From the NCBI GenBank assembly GCA_014529385.2, contig CM043958.1, positions 118,291,018-118,355,017 on the forward strand: DNA of 64,000 nt, written 5' to 3'. The notes under the pieces were generated by a model, which was given only the letters and a program-made list of their open reading frames with translations, ran no database searches and was not told the origin of the DNA. A program made the position numbers and the translations under genes. The DNA is from Adiantum capillus-veneris. Lineage: Eukaryota > Streptophyta > Polypodiopsida > Polypodiales > Pteridaceae. This document shows positions 13,799 through 25,274 of the stretch, in pieces; position 1 is the first letter of the stretch; every line of letters starts with the position of its first letter.

Positions 13799-16700
13799 CA
13801 ACCGAGATAAATGTACAAACACTAGCCTCTCTATTGAAATAAAACCAATACATTGTTTGATAAAGCCTTGTAGGCTCATGCATGAATTGACCATTACCTT
13901 ACAATCTCCCAACCACTCAAAGTAGTAGTGCACACTATGCATGGTTTAAAAAACCTATCACACCAAGGAGATTTCATTCTAACATTAGTTAATCACTAAT
14001 TTATCAAGACAACAAACAATGAAGTATTTAATCAAGCCATCTCTTTAACATGTTGATGCTGACCACATGCAACACAAAAGCTAAGCAAGACAAACAATAT
14101 GATAATAAATGTTGGAAGGCACTTTAAGGCCAATGGTTTCCTTATTCTCAGTGATTTGATCCCATTGTATATGGGCACATTTCCTAAAAATAAGCATGGA
14201 TCCAAGCTAAGTTGCATCTTCAAGTATCTTCAATATGGAAGCATGAAAAATATGAAGAACATTGACATCCATTTTGGGGACCCATGAGCGGGTGGGTTGG
14301 TGCTCCAATACTCTTCCCACGTGCTTTCCCAAGCCTCCATGGTGCATTTCAAGGGAGTAATGTCAATGGGTGGACACCTTTACAAGCAATACTTGCATGG
14401 TAGAAAGTGAGTTGTTGGAGTAGATATGATACAATGAAGATGATTAGGCCTCAGGCCTCTCCACCATTAGATACAGACAACAAGTGAGACATGCATTGCC
14501 GGAAAATTTATATTCCATATTGGAATTTAAAAAATGAGAATGAGGCTTCAGAGTTGATCACTTTAGTTATTTCAAGTCCAATAATCAAGGCAATTCGACT
14601 TGTGTCGATTAGTTAATATCTTTTTGATTAATAAGCAAGCAATCTTGGCTCATTTTGTACATACTAGGCAATAGAATACTTTAATAAAGCAGGAACCATT
14701 CCTTGTGGTTGTCCATACAATATATGTGAAGAGGGCCCTCAAAGTTTGGCACGTGTACTCTTTTTCAATAAAGACCCATGTAGAGAGTGCCTTGCAATGG
14801 GGGCTAGATTTAGACCAATACTTATGTACACTCTCTTACACTTGAATGTCTACATCTACTTGTGTGAGTGTGAGTGTGTGTGTGTGGGGTAAGAAGATGC
14901 TACAATCATGCTGGTTTTAAGCTATTGGGAGAAAGATGACACAAAATGTGATGGACATGTATGTGTTGAGCTTAGAGGAGATTTTCGGCTTCCTCTTCTA
15001 GCATTAGTTTTATCATGGTCTTTGTTTGTTAGCTACGACATCAGCTATCAAATAAATTTCGATGAGAATTGATTGAACATGCTATATATCAACAAGCAAT
15101 CTCGATAATATACTTTCACCAAGAAGCTTTGTTATATATAAAGAGTGGAGATTGTATAATTGGCTACGAAGAAATTGTGTCAAAGTAGACTAAGAGAAAT
15201 CGAAGACTGTGAGCTCTTCCATCCACATTCCAATACACATCAAGGATAGATACACATCCTCTTGTCCACAAGCTGATACGGATATGATGGTAACCTTGAG
15301 GATACCCCAAAGGAGTCGTTAGACCAGGTGCCATGGGTCTATAGTTAGGTTGTGAGGCTTGTAAAGACATACTTAGTCATAAGTCATAAATTCTACTTGC
15401 TAGTTTGTAGTATGTTTCTTTCTATATTACTTCTCCAATGTGGATCGATCCACGGTTTGTAAAATATTGAATAAGGAATTGCAAGGATAGTTTGAGGCAT
15501 AGAAGCAATCAAACACTTTTTGCACAAAAGAAGATAGAATAGTAAAAACTAACTGATTTTTCTTCGAAAACACAGAAGGATAACTAGAAAGGTAAAGAGG
15601 AGGAGAGCAAGTGTTTGTCTTTGTTGCTATAATCAACCCTACATGCAATCACTTGGAGGGGTGTGCAACATGCATCATCTGACCGCTCGCATGGTGGTAG
15701 CATTACTCCACAAAAACCTAGTTTTAGTGTAAATTTACCTCTAATTTTAAATTCGAAGGTTGGAAAACCTACAAAATGTTAAAAACGTTTAGTGTAAAAA
15801 CCTTGAAATTTGGTCAACTCCCCTCTACTAATTCTCACATGCAGGTTTGCCAAGTTTTTTTTTTTTGGGGGGGGGGGGGGGCAAATTGAGCATTGGGTGG
15901 TGGGAGTACCTAAGACCAAAACTGAATTGGAATCTAAAATTCTTTTAAACCCAAAAAAAATGAATGGCCCTTGTCATCCTCTTTTCTACACTAAAAATCC
16001 ATTTGAGCACCGTCCCCTGTCCCCACTCCTCGGGGACGTGTCCCTTGTGACTATGTTTGAAAATACAAGCAACCTTGGTTTTCAACATTGTGGCTATGTC
16101 AAGCAGAGAAATCACTTAATCACGTTTCTTAAAGTCGAAGGCTATGTAGATGAAGTACTGGTACAAAACGAAATCATATGCCACCAGGTTTCTTGAAGTT
16201 GCTTTAGGGCTATAAAATGTGAAGCGAATACAAAAGGATCAAATGTCTTCTCTGACATTTTGTGCCTAAAAAGTATACATGGCATTTCGTGTGTTTGTAT
16301 TTACATCACTATTCATATGAATATTGCCTAGCTCATCTTTGCACATTGTAACATAGCCCAGTAGTGCCTCTTTGCACACTGTAAAATAACTCACTAGTGA
16401 GCTAAGTTACATGATGAAAAGTTAGCCATCCTGTGAGTAGCAATTAGCCGATGGCCGAGGAAACCAAGCTGTAAAGGAGTGAGTATGTACTTGCAATGTA
16501 AACACATGCATTAGTGGCCTAGGATAAAGTAGTGCAATTTGTAGAAGTGGTTGTATATGACCTGTGGGGAGTGGCTCAGTGGAGATTTGTTGTCCCACCG
16601 CAGCTATCCACCCTTATCATGCAAGCTGCCAACTTCATATGTCAGGACAAGGGTCCTTCGGTGGCAAAGGCTCCTATGGCAAGGGCTCTACCACTTGTTA

Positions 16701-16877
16701 GGCATGTATGTTCAGGAGTCTCTAGGGCCAAGGGACTATAAAGAGAGTGGGCGGGTGGAGAATAGCATGCCGGTCTCCACTTGGTCTTACACCATATTTG
16801 CAACAACTACTAGGCCCACAAGCTTTAAGTACATGGAGCCCCTTTTACGTTGGGAAAACAACTGAAAAAAATGCAAA
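13797..16877. other. 3' flank of the HRQ1-like gene, no gene recognised
   Basis: Anonymous sequence with a T/G homopolymer region near 15857-15883. A frame at 15810-16196 runs through that tract but shows no family. A tRNA A-box-like TGGCTCAGTGG lies near 16570 without a matching B box. No polyadenylation signal for the minus-strand gene could be fixed. Confidence 0.4.
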
Positions 16878-16946
16878 CTAAGAGATCGTTTCACTTGGAA
16901 TTTCTCCCCTGCCTTGTCGATACGAATCTTCCGCAGCAATGACACC
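16878..16946 (-). CDS. HRQ1: HRQ1-like helicase, terminal exon with stop codon
   Basis: Last exon of the minus-strand helicase gene. The acceptor GAGGACAG precedes 23 codons (GVIAAEDSYRQG...) ending in TAG at 16878-16880. It is in frame with the previous exon (phase 0). The short hydrophilic tail after the zinc-binding C-terminal domain is as expected for a protein end. Assigned by continuity with the upstream exons rather than by its own sequence. Confidence 0.8.
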   Translation of the reverse strand, partial: GVIAAEDSYRQGRGEIPSETIS

Positions 16947-17049
16947 CTGTCCTCAAACAAGCATTCAATCAAAAGAAGTTTGACAAAAATGTGGCATACA
17001 TCTTGTCAGCAAACACTTTTCAGTAGAGTTCTTTGGTATCTCCACTTAC

Positions 17050-17112
17050 CTGAAGAATATGGATTGCTGCAGGCTTATTCAGAACTTCATTATACTCGCT
17101 ACACTCCAAGTA
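17050..17112 (-). CDS. HRQ1: HRQ1-like helicase exon (ECSEYNEVLNK segment)
   Basis: Sixty-three bases, phase 0 at both ends, with acceptor TTTGTGCAG and donor CAG|GTAAGT. It encodes YLECSEYNEVLNKPAAIHIL plus Q. This segment follows the zinc-binding motif directly, as in plant HRQ1 proteins, where a conserved C-x-EYNE stretch lies just after the DUF1998 cysteines. Confidence 0.85.
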
Positions 17113-17204
17113 CTGCACAAAACAAAGTACAAGGCTTCATTAAGTGCATGCATACACGAAGATGTGATGTACAATCCAACTGCACAGACACATATTTTAC
17201 TCAC

Positions 17205-17300
17205 TTGGACACAATTTGGGCATCCCACATCAGCAGTACAATCACATGAGCTGAGCAGCTCTTTGGCTGCTAGTATTAGCTCTCCAAACAAAGGCTGAGC
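17205..17300 (-). CDS. HRQ1: HRQ1-like helicase exon carrying the DUF1998 zinc-binding cysteines
   Basis: Ninety-six bases (32 codons), acceptor TTAAACAG, donor CAA|GTGAGT, phase 0. The exon encodes AQPLFGELILAAKELLSSCD followed by CTADVGCPNCVQ. The pattern C-x-C-x6-C-x2-C is the cysteine cluster of DUF1998/MrfA-type C-terminal domains that bind zinc in Hrq1-family helicases. All four cysteines are present, so this part of the domain looks functional. Confidence 0.88.
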
Positions 17301-17396
17301 CTGTTTAAGAATCCAACATAAAGGATATTTCCAGAATACGGACAGTTTGCAGCCTACATCTGCACACTTGAGGAGAATAGTTGAATGAATAAATAC

Positions 17397-17520
17397 CTGT
17401 GCTGCTATACCAATGCCTCCTGGATGACGATCAAACACAAGAAGTCTCTCTGGAAAGTATCGTGTGTCATGAGGATTGGCACATTCAGTACCCAGATCTG
17501 ATCCATTGCAAAGAATATAC
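17397..17520 (-). CDS. HRQ1: HRQ1-like helicase exon with the DRHPGGIG motif
   Basis: One hundred and twenty-four bases. The acceptor TTGTAG precedes a G that completes a split Leu codon from the exon at 19423-19535. Then 41 codons follow to a CAG|GTATTT donor. The product includes CNGSDLGTEC, the PERLLVFDRHPGGIG motif and AAQ. The (Y/F)D-x-x-PGG-x-G motif is a hallmark of the DUF1998 domain at the C terminus of Hrq1/YprA-type helicases. Confidence 0.88.
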
Positions 17521-19422
17521 CTACAATTTAAGAAATGTTAGGGCTAGTTGGCCTTCCTAATCGTATCAAAGACCATGATTTGTAAAGAAACTGCAATGTG
17601 TTGGACTGGAGACTGATGGAGGTGTAATAGGCTCCCGATACGGGTCATCATCAACCATGCCGGTATACTCATGCCAGACATCAGGACTAGTAATGTGTAA
17701 CTAGTAATGTGTATTGGCGGCCGGCTCTCCTGAAATCTCCTCCATACCTTTTTACTATCCCTGTCTCCAATCTAACCAAATATCTCGCTTTTTCTCCTGC
17801 ACAAGCCGGTAAAAGATTGTATGAGCATGGCCCCAGGTTCAAGTACCATGTGCCGCTTGTGAGAGAAGTTTTAGATTAGGGTTCCCTGAAGTAGGCTGAG
17901 GATGCCAGTGTCCACAGCTTCCCTCTGGCCTTTCCAGGTGGCTTTGCCTTGAAAAGGTGGTCCATAATTAACTCCGAGTCAAAGTAAAAGAGTTCTCCCT
18001 GGCTTCACAATGTTTCTTTTACTCTAGGATACTCGATCTTCTCCCTGGACAGATGTTCATTTCATTTCATTTCTCTAAACAGATTTCTCTCTCTAGCTCT
18101 TGCTGCTTTTTGTGACTAAGAAGCGGAATGCTTTTAACACTTTTAAAAGCCCCTGAAATTGCTTTTTTCTTTTTAGACTAGCTTTAATAAAGTCAGCTAT
18201 GCGGATGCTTTTCCTGGGAGCACATGGCCTGAAAATCAATGGCTCTCTTTCTTTGGAGGTGTGCTTTTCTTGGCAGTGCTTGTGTAAAAGAACCCACCTG
18301 GTTTCAAATGGGGGAAGCAGTTGGATGCCTTTTCCCGGCAAATGTTCCCTTCGAAATTTCAGGACCCCGCAAGGGTGTGGAAGTACAGATGCTCCCCAGG
18401 CACCTATCCTTGGTGTATTCATCACCTGCTCCAGACCCTGAGGAGGGCAGCCTGTCCCCTATTCTTGCGGTAACCTTCTCTCTTGTTTGCAGAAAATCTG
18501 CAAGCATATGTGTGTGCATAGGCCGGTAAGCTCAGCAACCTGACACAAGAATCTTTTATAGCAATCCTTCCAATGATAACAAAACACCCGTGGGGATGCA
18601 GAAAGTAGCAGTTCAGGACCAATGCTTTTCTTGTGCAAGATCATCTCACTCCCCATCATTTTATCTCTATCTATCAGTTCCAGTTCAGTTCAGCTATTTC
18701 TAGTTTCTGTCTTTTGATTGTTCACTTGGTGCTTTTTGTTCTTTCATCGTAGTGGAGGACTCGGCTGTTTTACTTTAATCAGAGGTCATCTGTAGTGCTT
18801 GTAATTGCCCCTTCTGCTATGTCAGAAGCTGGCTACAGTCGTATTAGAGCTCAGGTCCCTTCTCATCATCTGTGAGAAAATCGATCCTCTTAGTGTGTTA
18901 CTTAGGACCCAGCCATGGCTCCGACTTCAATCGTCAAACAAAATGAAGCTGAATCAAGACTTGAAGACAATTAGGTAAATATGCTTTATAATCTATTACA
19001 CAAGTTGTTTGATTTGATGAAGGAACTGCAACGCATGGTTACATCAAGTATGCACAATTCATGGAAGGAGAGGACTTGAAACACCTTTACGAATAATTAT
19101 CTTATGGTCTACCTTGACATACTGTAATTTCTTAGCAGCAATCTGTTTCTTTTGTCTTCCTAGCGGCAAATTCATTCCGTTTTAGTGAAAACATCAACCT
19201 TGGAACAGCTGTGGAGGCTTTGTCCAATCTATCAGAGTAATGCAAAGCTTCCTATCACGCATCCCCCAAGACATTTTCAGACCGATTCATCTCAGAGAAC
19301 ATTGACACAGTATTTGATAAAACAGCTGTCCTTAATCCACTTTGACTGGGGCATACAGATGAACTTCTATTTTGCTACTTGAAATTAAGCTATCATTGCC
19401 ACATGTTGAGATGATTACTTAC
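17521..19422 (-). other. 1.9-kb intron of the HRQ1-like gene
   Basis: Donor CCCCT|GTAAGT at 19422 and acceptor ATTGTAG at 17521, phase 2. There is no coding remnant of known type. A stretch at about 17800-17880 contains CCCCAGGTTCAAGTACC, similar to a tRNA-type B box, and may be a decayed tRNA-derived SINE, but no A box or tail was found. Confidence 0.75.
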
Positions 19423-19535
19423 AGGGGAATGATATTCAAGAGTGCATGAGATGCAGCATGTAAACCTGCCCTAAAGGGCAGCCCCAAACTTTCTATTTCA
19501 CCTCTTATTGGATGTGGTACTCTTATCCATGCTGC
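19423..19535 (-). CDS. HRQ1: HRQ1-like helicase exon (FRAGLHAASHALLN)
   Basis: One hundred and thirteen bases, acceptor CCTAGCAG, donor CCCCT|GTAAGT (phase 2). It encodes AAWIRVPHPIRGEIESLG then LPFRAGLHAASHALLNIIPL, with the last Leu codon split by the intron. The GLHAA-x-HA motif is the conserved start of the DUF1998 region in Hrq1-family helicases. It is not a long continuous open frame by itself, so it was found by reading the minus strand upstream of the DRHPGGIG exon. Confidence 0.87.
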
Positions 19536-19671
19536 CTGCTAGGCAACCACACGAGTAAGTCCTTGTATTCTCATAACAAACTGACAGGCTAAGCTTAAAT
19601 GGCAACTAACCGAAGAAAAAGTGATGAAGACTAAGTTCTTCACCATGACAGAAGCTCAAAGTTGCTATTAC

Positions 19672-19839
19672 CTGTGACTCAAAAGTATAATCAGGAAGAA
19701 AGAGGTCCACAGAATCAAAGGTTTGATTGGTTCCTTGCCATATACGACGAAATCCAAGCCACCGAGTTGTCACTTTGCATAGGCTTGCTTGTGCAGAGGT
19801 GGTCAAGCAGGTGCGATCGACAACCTTCCGAGGGTATGC
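19672..19839 (-). CDS. HRQ1: HRQ1-like helicase exon immediately downstream of the giant intron
   Basis: One hundred and sixty-eight bases (56 codons), acceptor TTATTTCAG and donor CAG|GTAATA, phase 0 at both ends. The product starts AYPRKVVDRTCLTTSAQASL and includes VTTRWLGFRRIWQGTNQ and DLFLPDYTFESQ. This is the region between the helicase core and the DUF1998 motif in plant HRQ1. Its N-terminal AYP joins directly in phase to the GGEL end of the exon at 56425-56580. Confidence 0.87.
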
Positions 19840-20360
19840 CTGAAATAAATAACTGCTCAAATCACACAAACCTGAAGTAGCAATAGATGCTACAGAGCAG
19901 TTTCCAACTTGAGAAATGCAAAAAAAATAAGGGGGAAAAAACTAGGACTAATTTAAAGCTCATTCTGCTTCATCTTCTGTATCAATTCACGAACACAAAT
20001 AGCATTGGAGAGCTAGCAAGTGGGCACACATTCGCAGAGGTTGCTTTGAAAGTAAGTGAGAATGTCAAAATTTAAAGATTTGAGGCCTCAAAGCCCTAAA
20101 ATTGAGACGGAGGCTCTCACTGATGCTAAGTTTGCAAATTGACTAGTATAAACTCCTAGAGTCAACCCCATTGAATTCATAACAAACGCCAAAGAAGCAG
20201 TTTTGATGTAGTAGGGGTTCATGTTTACAAACTCACCAACACTCTAGAAAGCCTTTTCATAGAAGATCTTCATGGCATATATAACTAGTTATATCATTCA
20301 GAAAACCAGAATCTCTAGAAATATTTTAATGTGAGATTGGCACAATGCAAAAACATTTCA

Positions 20361-21129
20361 GAGAGAGAGAGAGAGAAAGAGAAATGAAATGAAATGTTAT
20401 ATTAAACATCTTCAAAAGGCCAAAATGACCTATGAGACCAAACTGACACAATCTTGGTGGATCTAATCCAATGTCTGGGTACAAAAAATAAAATAAAGTG
20501 AAGTACAGTAAAAGACTAAAAACATCATCATCATCACTGCCCGAGGATGCTCGGCATTGGGCGTTGTTCAAAAAAAAATTGCATCGATCGTTGAAGAGCT
20601 TCGTCAATGTCCACCTCTGTAAATAGTCATACTGGGCATCTCACATATCGTGCTAGAATAGTCCTGATCCTTTGATGGAGCTTCCGTCGATGTCGTGGTC
20701 ACCCTCATAGACGTGGGCGTCTAGCTCTCCCGAGCTCAATGGCTCTGTCAACTAATATACCTCCGGTATAAGTGGGCTCTGAAGTCCGTTGTGGAGCATG
20801 CTCATCTGGCAGCTGAGCCCTTGCTCTAAAGAAGTCAGTAATCTCCCTCCGTGAATGTCTCCCATTGCCCGATCTCCTCAAGAGACTCTCCCTGTGTCTG
20901 CGCAGCTCTAGCAAAAACAACCCAAGGCATCTTTGATCCTGATATCTCATGACTCTAGCCAATGGTCCAAAGCCCTCTCTGAATAGACAATGAAAGCGGC
21001 CTCGTATCTCATAGTATATCGGACAACGACAAATGTGATGTGACTCTGTCTCTGGCTCTATATGACACAACTGGCATATCTTGGCCTCTGTTGGTACTCT
21101 CCTAAATCTGCAATCTCAATCTCTAGCTG
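20361..21129 (-). mobile_element. LINE copy E, 5'-truncated, ORF2 C-terminal part
   Basis: Minus-strand copy bounded at its 3' end by the tail signature (plus strand GAAATGAAATGAAATG from 20381) and (GA)8 at 20361-20376. The frame 20705-21070 encodes the ORF2 C-terminal region CHIEPETESHHICRCPIYYE and LFREGFGPL, which contains part of a CCHC-like knuckle. It ends in the basic LGRARRPR stretch. The 5' end lies directly at the (GA)n of copy F (21130-21144). A nonsense codon precedes the knuckle's first cysteine pair. Non-functional. Confidence 0.85.
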
Positions 21130-23336
21130 GAGAGAGAGAGAGAGGAATGAAATGAAATGAAATGTTTTATTAACGTCTTCAAAAAGCCAAAATGACCTAT
21201 GAGACCAAAAAGTTACAACTGGTCAATCTGATATCATGTCTGAGTACGAAACTAAAAGAACTAAACACTAGAACACTGAGGAAGGAAATAAATCTGAAGC
21301 TGATTCGGGATTGAGACGAGATACAGGGGAGAGGGGTTGGTGGGTTCAGATGAAATCCCTCATCGGTCGCTATCGAATCTCATCAACCTCCTCCATGGTC
21401 AGTACTCTAGATGGGCGTCTTGCATGTCGAGCTAGAGTGATCTGTATCTTCTGTTGCAACCTTCATCGATGGTAAGAGACCCCCCGAGGTTCTGGGCGTC
21501 TGGATTTGCATAGCTCAGTGGCTCGATCAAGCAGCGTACGCACCTCTGGTATGGGTGGGCTCTGAGATGTGCTGTACTGACTGCTCCTCTGGCTCTCCCC
21601 TGGCAGTGTAAAGAAATCTGTGATCCGTCTCTGAGACTGTCTTTCCCCTGATGTCCTCAGCAAGCTCTCCCTAAGTCTACGCAACTCTAGTAGGAACAAT
21701 CCGAGACACCTCTGATCCTTGTATCTCATGACTCTAGAAAAAGGTCCGAAGCCTTCTCTAAACAAGCAGTGGAAGCAGCCGCGTATCTCATAGTACGTCG
21801 GGCAATGACATGTGTAGTGTAGCTCTGTCTTTGGCTCTAAGTTACATAGGTGACATATCCTGGCGACATATCCTGGCCCCTGCTGGCACCCCTCGAAATC
21901 GGCCAGTCTCGATGTGGAGCTGATGTGAGGATGTGCGTATCTGCCCAATAGCGCACCTTATCCCATGAGATAAGTGCGTATCCATGTATACAGGCCTAGT
22001 CACAAAACTGTCCTCTGTGAGTTGGAGAAGATGCTCTCTGTAAAAGGCCATCTTCGTGCCCCACTCTTGTGTCGATTGTATCCATGTGCTCCTGGTCTCT
22101 AGCTGAATCAGATCTTGGCGTATGAGTTTGGTGATCTCTGTCCGTGTGAGAGACAGGGAGGGTGCATCCAGGGAGTACTGAAACGGAGGCAATCTATCCA
22201 TGTTGAAACCATGCTGTCATCTGTCCATACCAACAGGCTGTATCGCCTTGTAGAGCTAGTTGTCAAGATGACTCTAGGGCGAGCCAAGCGTATCTGTCCC
22301 TAGGGAGATCCCATAGACCGTGCATAAAGGACACTGATCTCGTTAGTGCCTCCACCACGAGGGGGGGGGCAGCTAGCTCGGCTCGGATAATCTCATGCGG
22401 CATTTAGGCCTTAGCCCGGATCATCCGAGCGATCATAGAGACCAGAGGCCTCTCCATACATCTCCATCCATTTGTGTTGCCAGATCTCCCATGGTGGTCT
22501 ACTAAGGGTCCCCATACCTGAACTCCATAGAGCATAGCTGGAGTCACTAAAAGCCAGAGCTTTATTCGCGGTTCTTGAAACTGAACCTGCGAGCACATCC
22601 TCTCCAATCCTCCCAAAGCTGCATATGCTCTCGTCGGTCTGGTCTCTGATGCTCTTTGTAGTGAAAACACCGGTCCAGCGAAGACTACCCCCAGATAAGT
22701 ATACCCATTTGTGTACTCCACAGTCTCCTGGCCATACGTAAAAATGGGCGATGACCTCCTGACCCACTGTGGTGTGGTGTTGAACACCATAACCTTGGTT
22801 TTCACCAAGTTGACAGACAATCCACTATCACGAGCAAATGCATGCAAAGCATCCAAATGACGTTGCATCCCCTCTGGAGAGTCGGAAATCAGCACAATAT
22901 CATCAGCATATAGTAACAACGGAATCCATTTCCCTGCTAGCTGAGCCCTTCTGTCTCCCTGACGCTCTACATAGTCTGAAAACTCATCCACATACATCCC
23001 AAAAAGAGTCGGGGATAGGGGGCATCCCTGCTTTACTCCAATAGTGGAGAGGACCATGTCAGACATTCCCTCAGTGGTCCTAGCTAATGTGTGACCAACC
23101 ATGATTTTGCGATAATTCCCGAGAATCATGGGATCCCCTGACTTGAAAATAGGCACAATCATGGACATACTCCAAGTCTCAGGGAAGCCTTCATACATGG
23201 CTCGATTAAACATCATAGCCAGGAGCTCTACAAGCATATCTCTGGCATGGATGAAGTGCTTTGCTACTAGCCCATCATGATCATGTGCTCTCCTTGTCTT
23301 CATCCTGTCAATGGCTTTCCTTACCAACTCGGTAGT
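21130..23336 (-). mobile_element. LINE copy F, RT and C-terminal part, internally deleted
   Basis: A 3' tail signature (21145-21215) follows (GA)n at 21130-21144. Minus-strand frames 22404-23336, 21842-22201 and 21463-21948 read the ORF2 reverse transcriptase and C-terminal region with frameshifts. Visible motifs are VRKAIDRMK, SMIVPIFKSGDP, GVKQGCPLSPTLFGMYVDE and YADDIVLISD (the catalytic YADD). The text runs from GHTLAR straight to TTEGMSD, so about 100 codons of the RT fingers present in copies A, B and C are missing. The deletion is in frame. The 5' side is cut by the inverted LTR starting at 23337. Sequence details (VRKAIDRMKTRRAHDHDG) match copy D more than A. Confidence 0.88.
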
Positions 23337-24018
23337 TGTTATGTCCCGCTCACAGGAGAGAGGATCTAGCCCAGATAACGTCGGGATGGGCATCCAGTGT
23401 CCGGGCAGGCATAGTGTGAACCCGGCCAGTGTGGCCGGCCATTATTATATAAGGGAGGCCAAGGCCTCATTTACAGTTATCGACCCCCACTGGCGAAGTG
23501 CCAATGGTTAGCCCGCGAGGCTAGGAGTGCGCGAGGTCACCTCGAGGAGGTGAGGCCGGGTGGTATGGGACGCTCGGTCTTATAGGTGCATGCCTACGTC
23601 CTCGGACGCTGGCCCCAACACGGGCTCTGATACCATGAAACGAACGAAGAGAAAGGATCTCCCGGCTACACAGACAACCTACAAATACACGTCGAACGAA
23701 CCACCCGACCATAGCCACCATCCGGAAGCTCCCCCATGCTGGGGCCAGCGTCCGAGGACGTAGGCGTGCACCTGTAAGACCTAGAGTCCATACCACTCGG
23801 CCTCACCTCCTCGAGGTGACCTCGCGCACTCCTAGCCTCGCGGGCTAACCACTGGCACTCTGCCAGTGGGGGTCGATAACTGTAAATGAGGCCTTGGCCT
23901 CCCTTTTATGATAATGGCCAGCCACACTGGCCGGGTTCACACTACGTCCGCCCGGACACTAGACGCCCATCCTGACGGTATCTGGGCTAGATCCCTCTCC
24001 TGTGAGCGGAACATAACA
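23337..24018. repeat. Inverted LTR palindrome with PBS between the arms
   Basis: The plus-strand arm 23337-23615 (starts TGTTATGTCCCGCTCACAGG) is nearly the reverse complement of 23740-24018. Read on the minus strand, 24018-23636 forms one LTR of about 383 bp starting TGTTATG and ending in CA. It is preceded by a purine-rich CTTAAGGGGGGAAGTA (24019-24034) and followed by TGGTATCAGAGCC (23635-23623), the usual initiator-tRNA-Met primer-binding motif. A truncated copy in opposite orientation follows. PPT-LTR-PBS order with an inverted LTR is not a normal element end. Confidence 0.8.
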
Positions 24019-24029
24019 TACTTCCCCCC

Positions 24030-24605
24030 TTAAGAACCATTGATGTCCTCATCAATGAAGTGGGGATACTGAGCCTTCAAAGCTCGAACAGGTTCCCAAG
24101 TAGCAAACCTTTCAGATTGACCCTTCCATTTAATTAAGTACTCATCATAAGCCTTATGACGCGAATGACGGGTACGATGATCTAGAACTGCTTCTGGTTC
24201 TCGAGGAATATACTCGGTTTGCATATCTTGCCATACATTTTCCTCGATAGGCACAACAACGTCGGCTTCGCCCAATTTCACTTTAAGGCGGCTGACATGA
24301 AACACTCGATGTACACTAACATCCGAAGGAAGAGCCAGTTTGTAGGCAACTTGGCCAATTTTCTTTGTGATCAAGAACGGACCACAATATCTAGCTGAAA
24401 GCTTATAATGCTTTCCTGTTCGCATAGTCTTGGAATCCTTGGGTATCTTCAGATAGACCCATTGTCCCACATCTAGAGTCCTTGGAGACCTCTTTTGATT
24501 AGCATAAGTAGTGACTCGATCACGAGCCGCTCTTATTTGCAGAATGAGACTCCAAAGCTTTTGTTTATTTGCAGCTTGCTTTTCATGCATGGGAACCTTT
24601 TCCAT
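24030..24605 (-). pseudogene. Chromovirus (Ty3) integrase C-terminus with chromodomain, fragment
   Basis: A 191-codon minus-strand frame. It contains the integrase C-terminal core (VGQWVYLKIPKD, KLSARYCGPFLITKKIG, YKLALPSDVSVHRVFHVSRL) and then a chromodomain-like end (YDEYLIKWKGQSERFATWEP). In chromoviruses this tail guides integration towards modified histones. The stop is followed within a few bases by a polypurine tract and LTR (24019-24018), so this is the true 3' end of an element whose remaining pol is absent. It differs clearly in sequence from the Ty3 element at 34369-43067. Confidence 0.85.
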
Positions 24606-25129
24606 GCCAGACGGCGTTTTTGAGAAGCTTGAAGTTGTTGGACTATAGTGTTCTCAGACGCTTACATAATCTCTTTCACTACTTGGGCCTCGGAAATGCA
24701 TAAACATCGTTGAGAACCGGCTTCACAATCTTGATTGGTGGGGGGTGTGAAGACCCTCTAGCCAAGGCTCAAAAAAGATGGCCACTATTAACGTAGTGTG
24801 AAATACAAAAAAAAATGGTCTTCAGACAGCAGCCGATAGCGATATTGCTTGTAGCCGGCTGTAGATGGTGATTTAGCACAAGAGGATGTGTCGAAATTTC
24901 ACCAGCATACCAAGGCGACCACATTGGTATCTGACTTGCTTTGTTTCAACCAAGTCGACTGCGTCACCTTTGTCCTTGGTAGAGACTGCTCCCGTGAGCT
25001 GCTTTGAGTTGAGGCCGAGAGCTATGAGATTGCCAAGCAAAACCGTGCTTTGATACCACTTGATAGGCTTGCGACTAGGGAGGATGCCGTTGAGGAGCCA
25101 TGGTGTAGATGGAGAGCATGCAAGAGAAG

Positions 25130-25132
<3 letters not shown>
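24606..25132 (-). other. Possible LTR-element leader with primer-binding-site-like motif
   Basis: On the minus strand a TC-rich segment leads to TGGTATCAAAGCACGG near 25050-25035, resembling a tRNA-iMet primer-binding site. A frame with gag-leader character (LLGNLIALGLNSKQL) follows. No LTR boundary or second LTR could be defined, so this is tentative. Confidence 0.35.

Positions 25133-25184
<52 letters not shown>
25133..25184 (+). repeat. (GA)n microsatellite
   Basis: About 26 GA units without an adjacent LINE tail. The minus-strand frame through it (24873-25400) fuses unrelated pieces via Ser-Leu repeats and is not a gene. Confidence 0.95.
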
Positions 25185-25187
<3 letters not shown>

Positions 25188-25274
25188 CGACACACAAAAT
25201 AAGAATAACGCTATATTCTTTGTTAAAGAAGCTTTACATATGCCATAAGGGTATTTCCCACGGGTAATGGGCTT

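Noticed and set aside
13722-13942. Open frames encoding long Arg-Glu or Ser-Leu repeats
   Set aside because: They are translations of the (GA)n tract in different frames; similar frames occur at every such tract in the window.
15810-16196. 128-codon frame across the G tract near 15867
   Set aside because: The frame depends on a homopolymer and shows no motif.
16560-16630. tRNA gene or SINE start, from the A-box match TGGCTCAGTGG
   Set aside because: No B box at the expected distance and no cloverleaf could be drawn.
16914-17298. Plus-strand open frames over the helicase exons
   Set aside because: They are antisense shadows of spliced minus-strand exons that have matching phases and family motifs.
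18060-18110. Another LINE tail (TTCATTTCATTTCATTTCTCT)
   Set aside because: The upstream conserved segment (GGTCTCATAGGTCA and AAGACGTTAATAT) is absent; only the simple pentamer repeat matches.
18199-18659. Overlapping frames on both strands in the 1.9-kb helicase intron
   Set aside because: No motif, multiple overlapping frames and location between matched splice sites.
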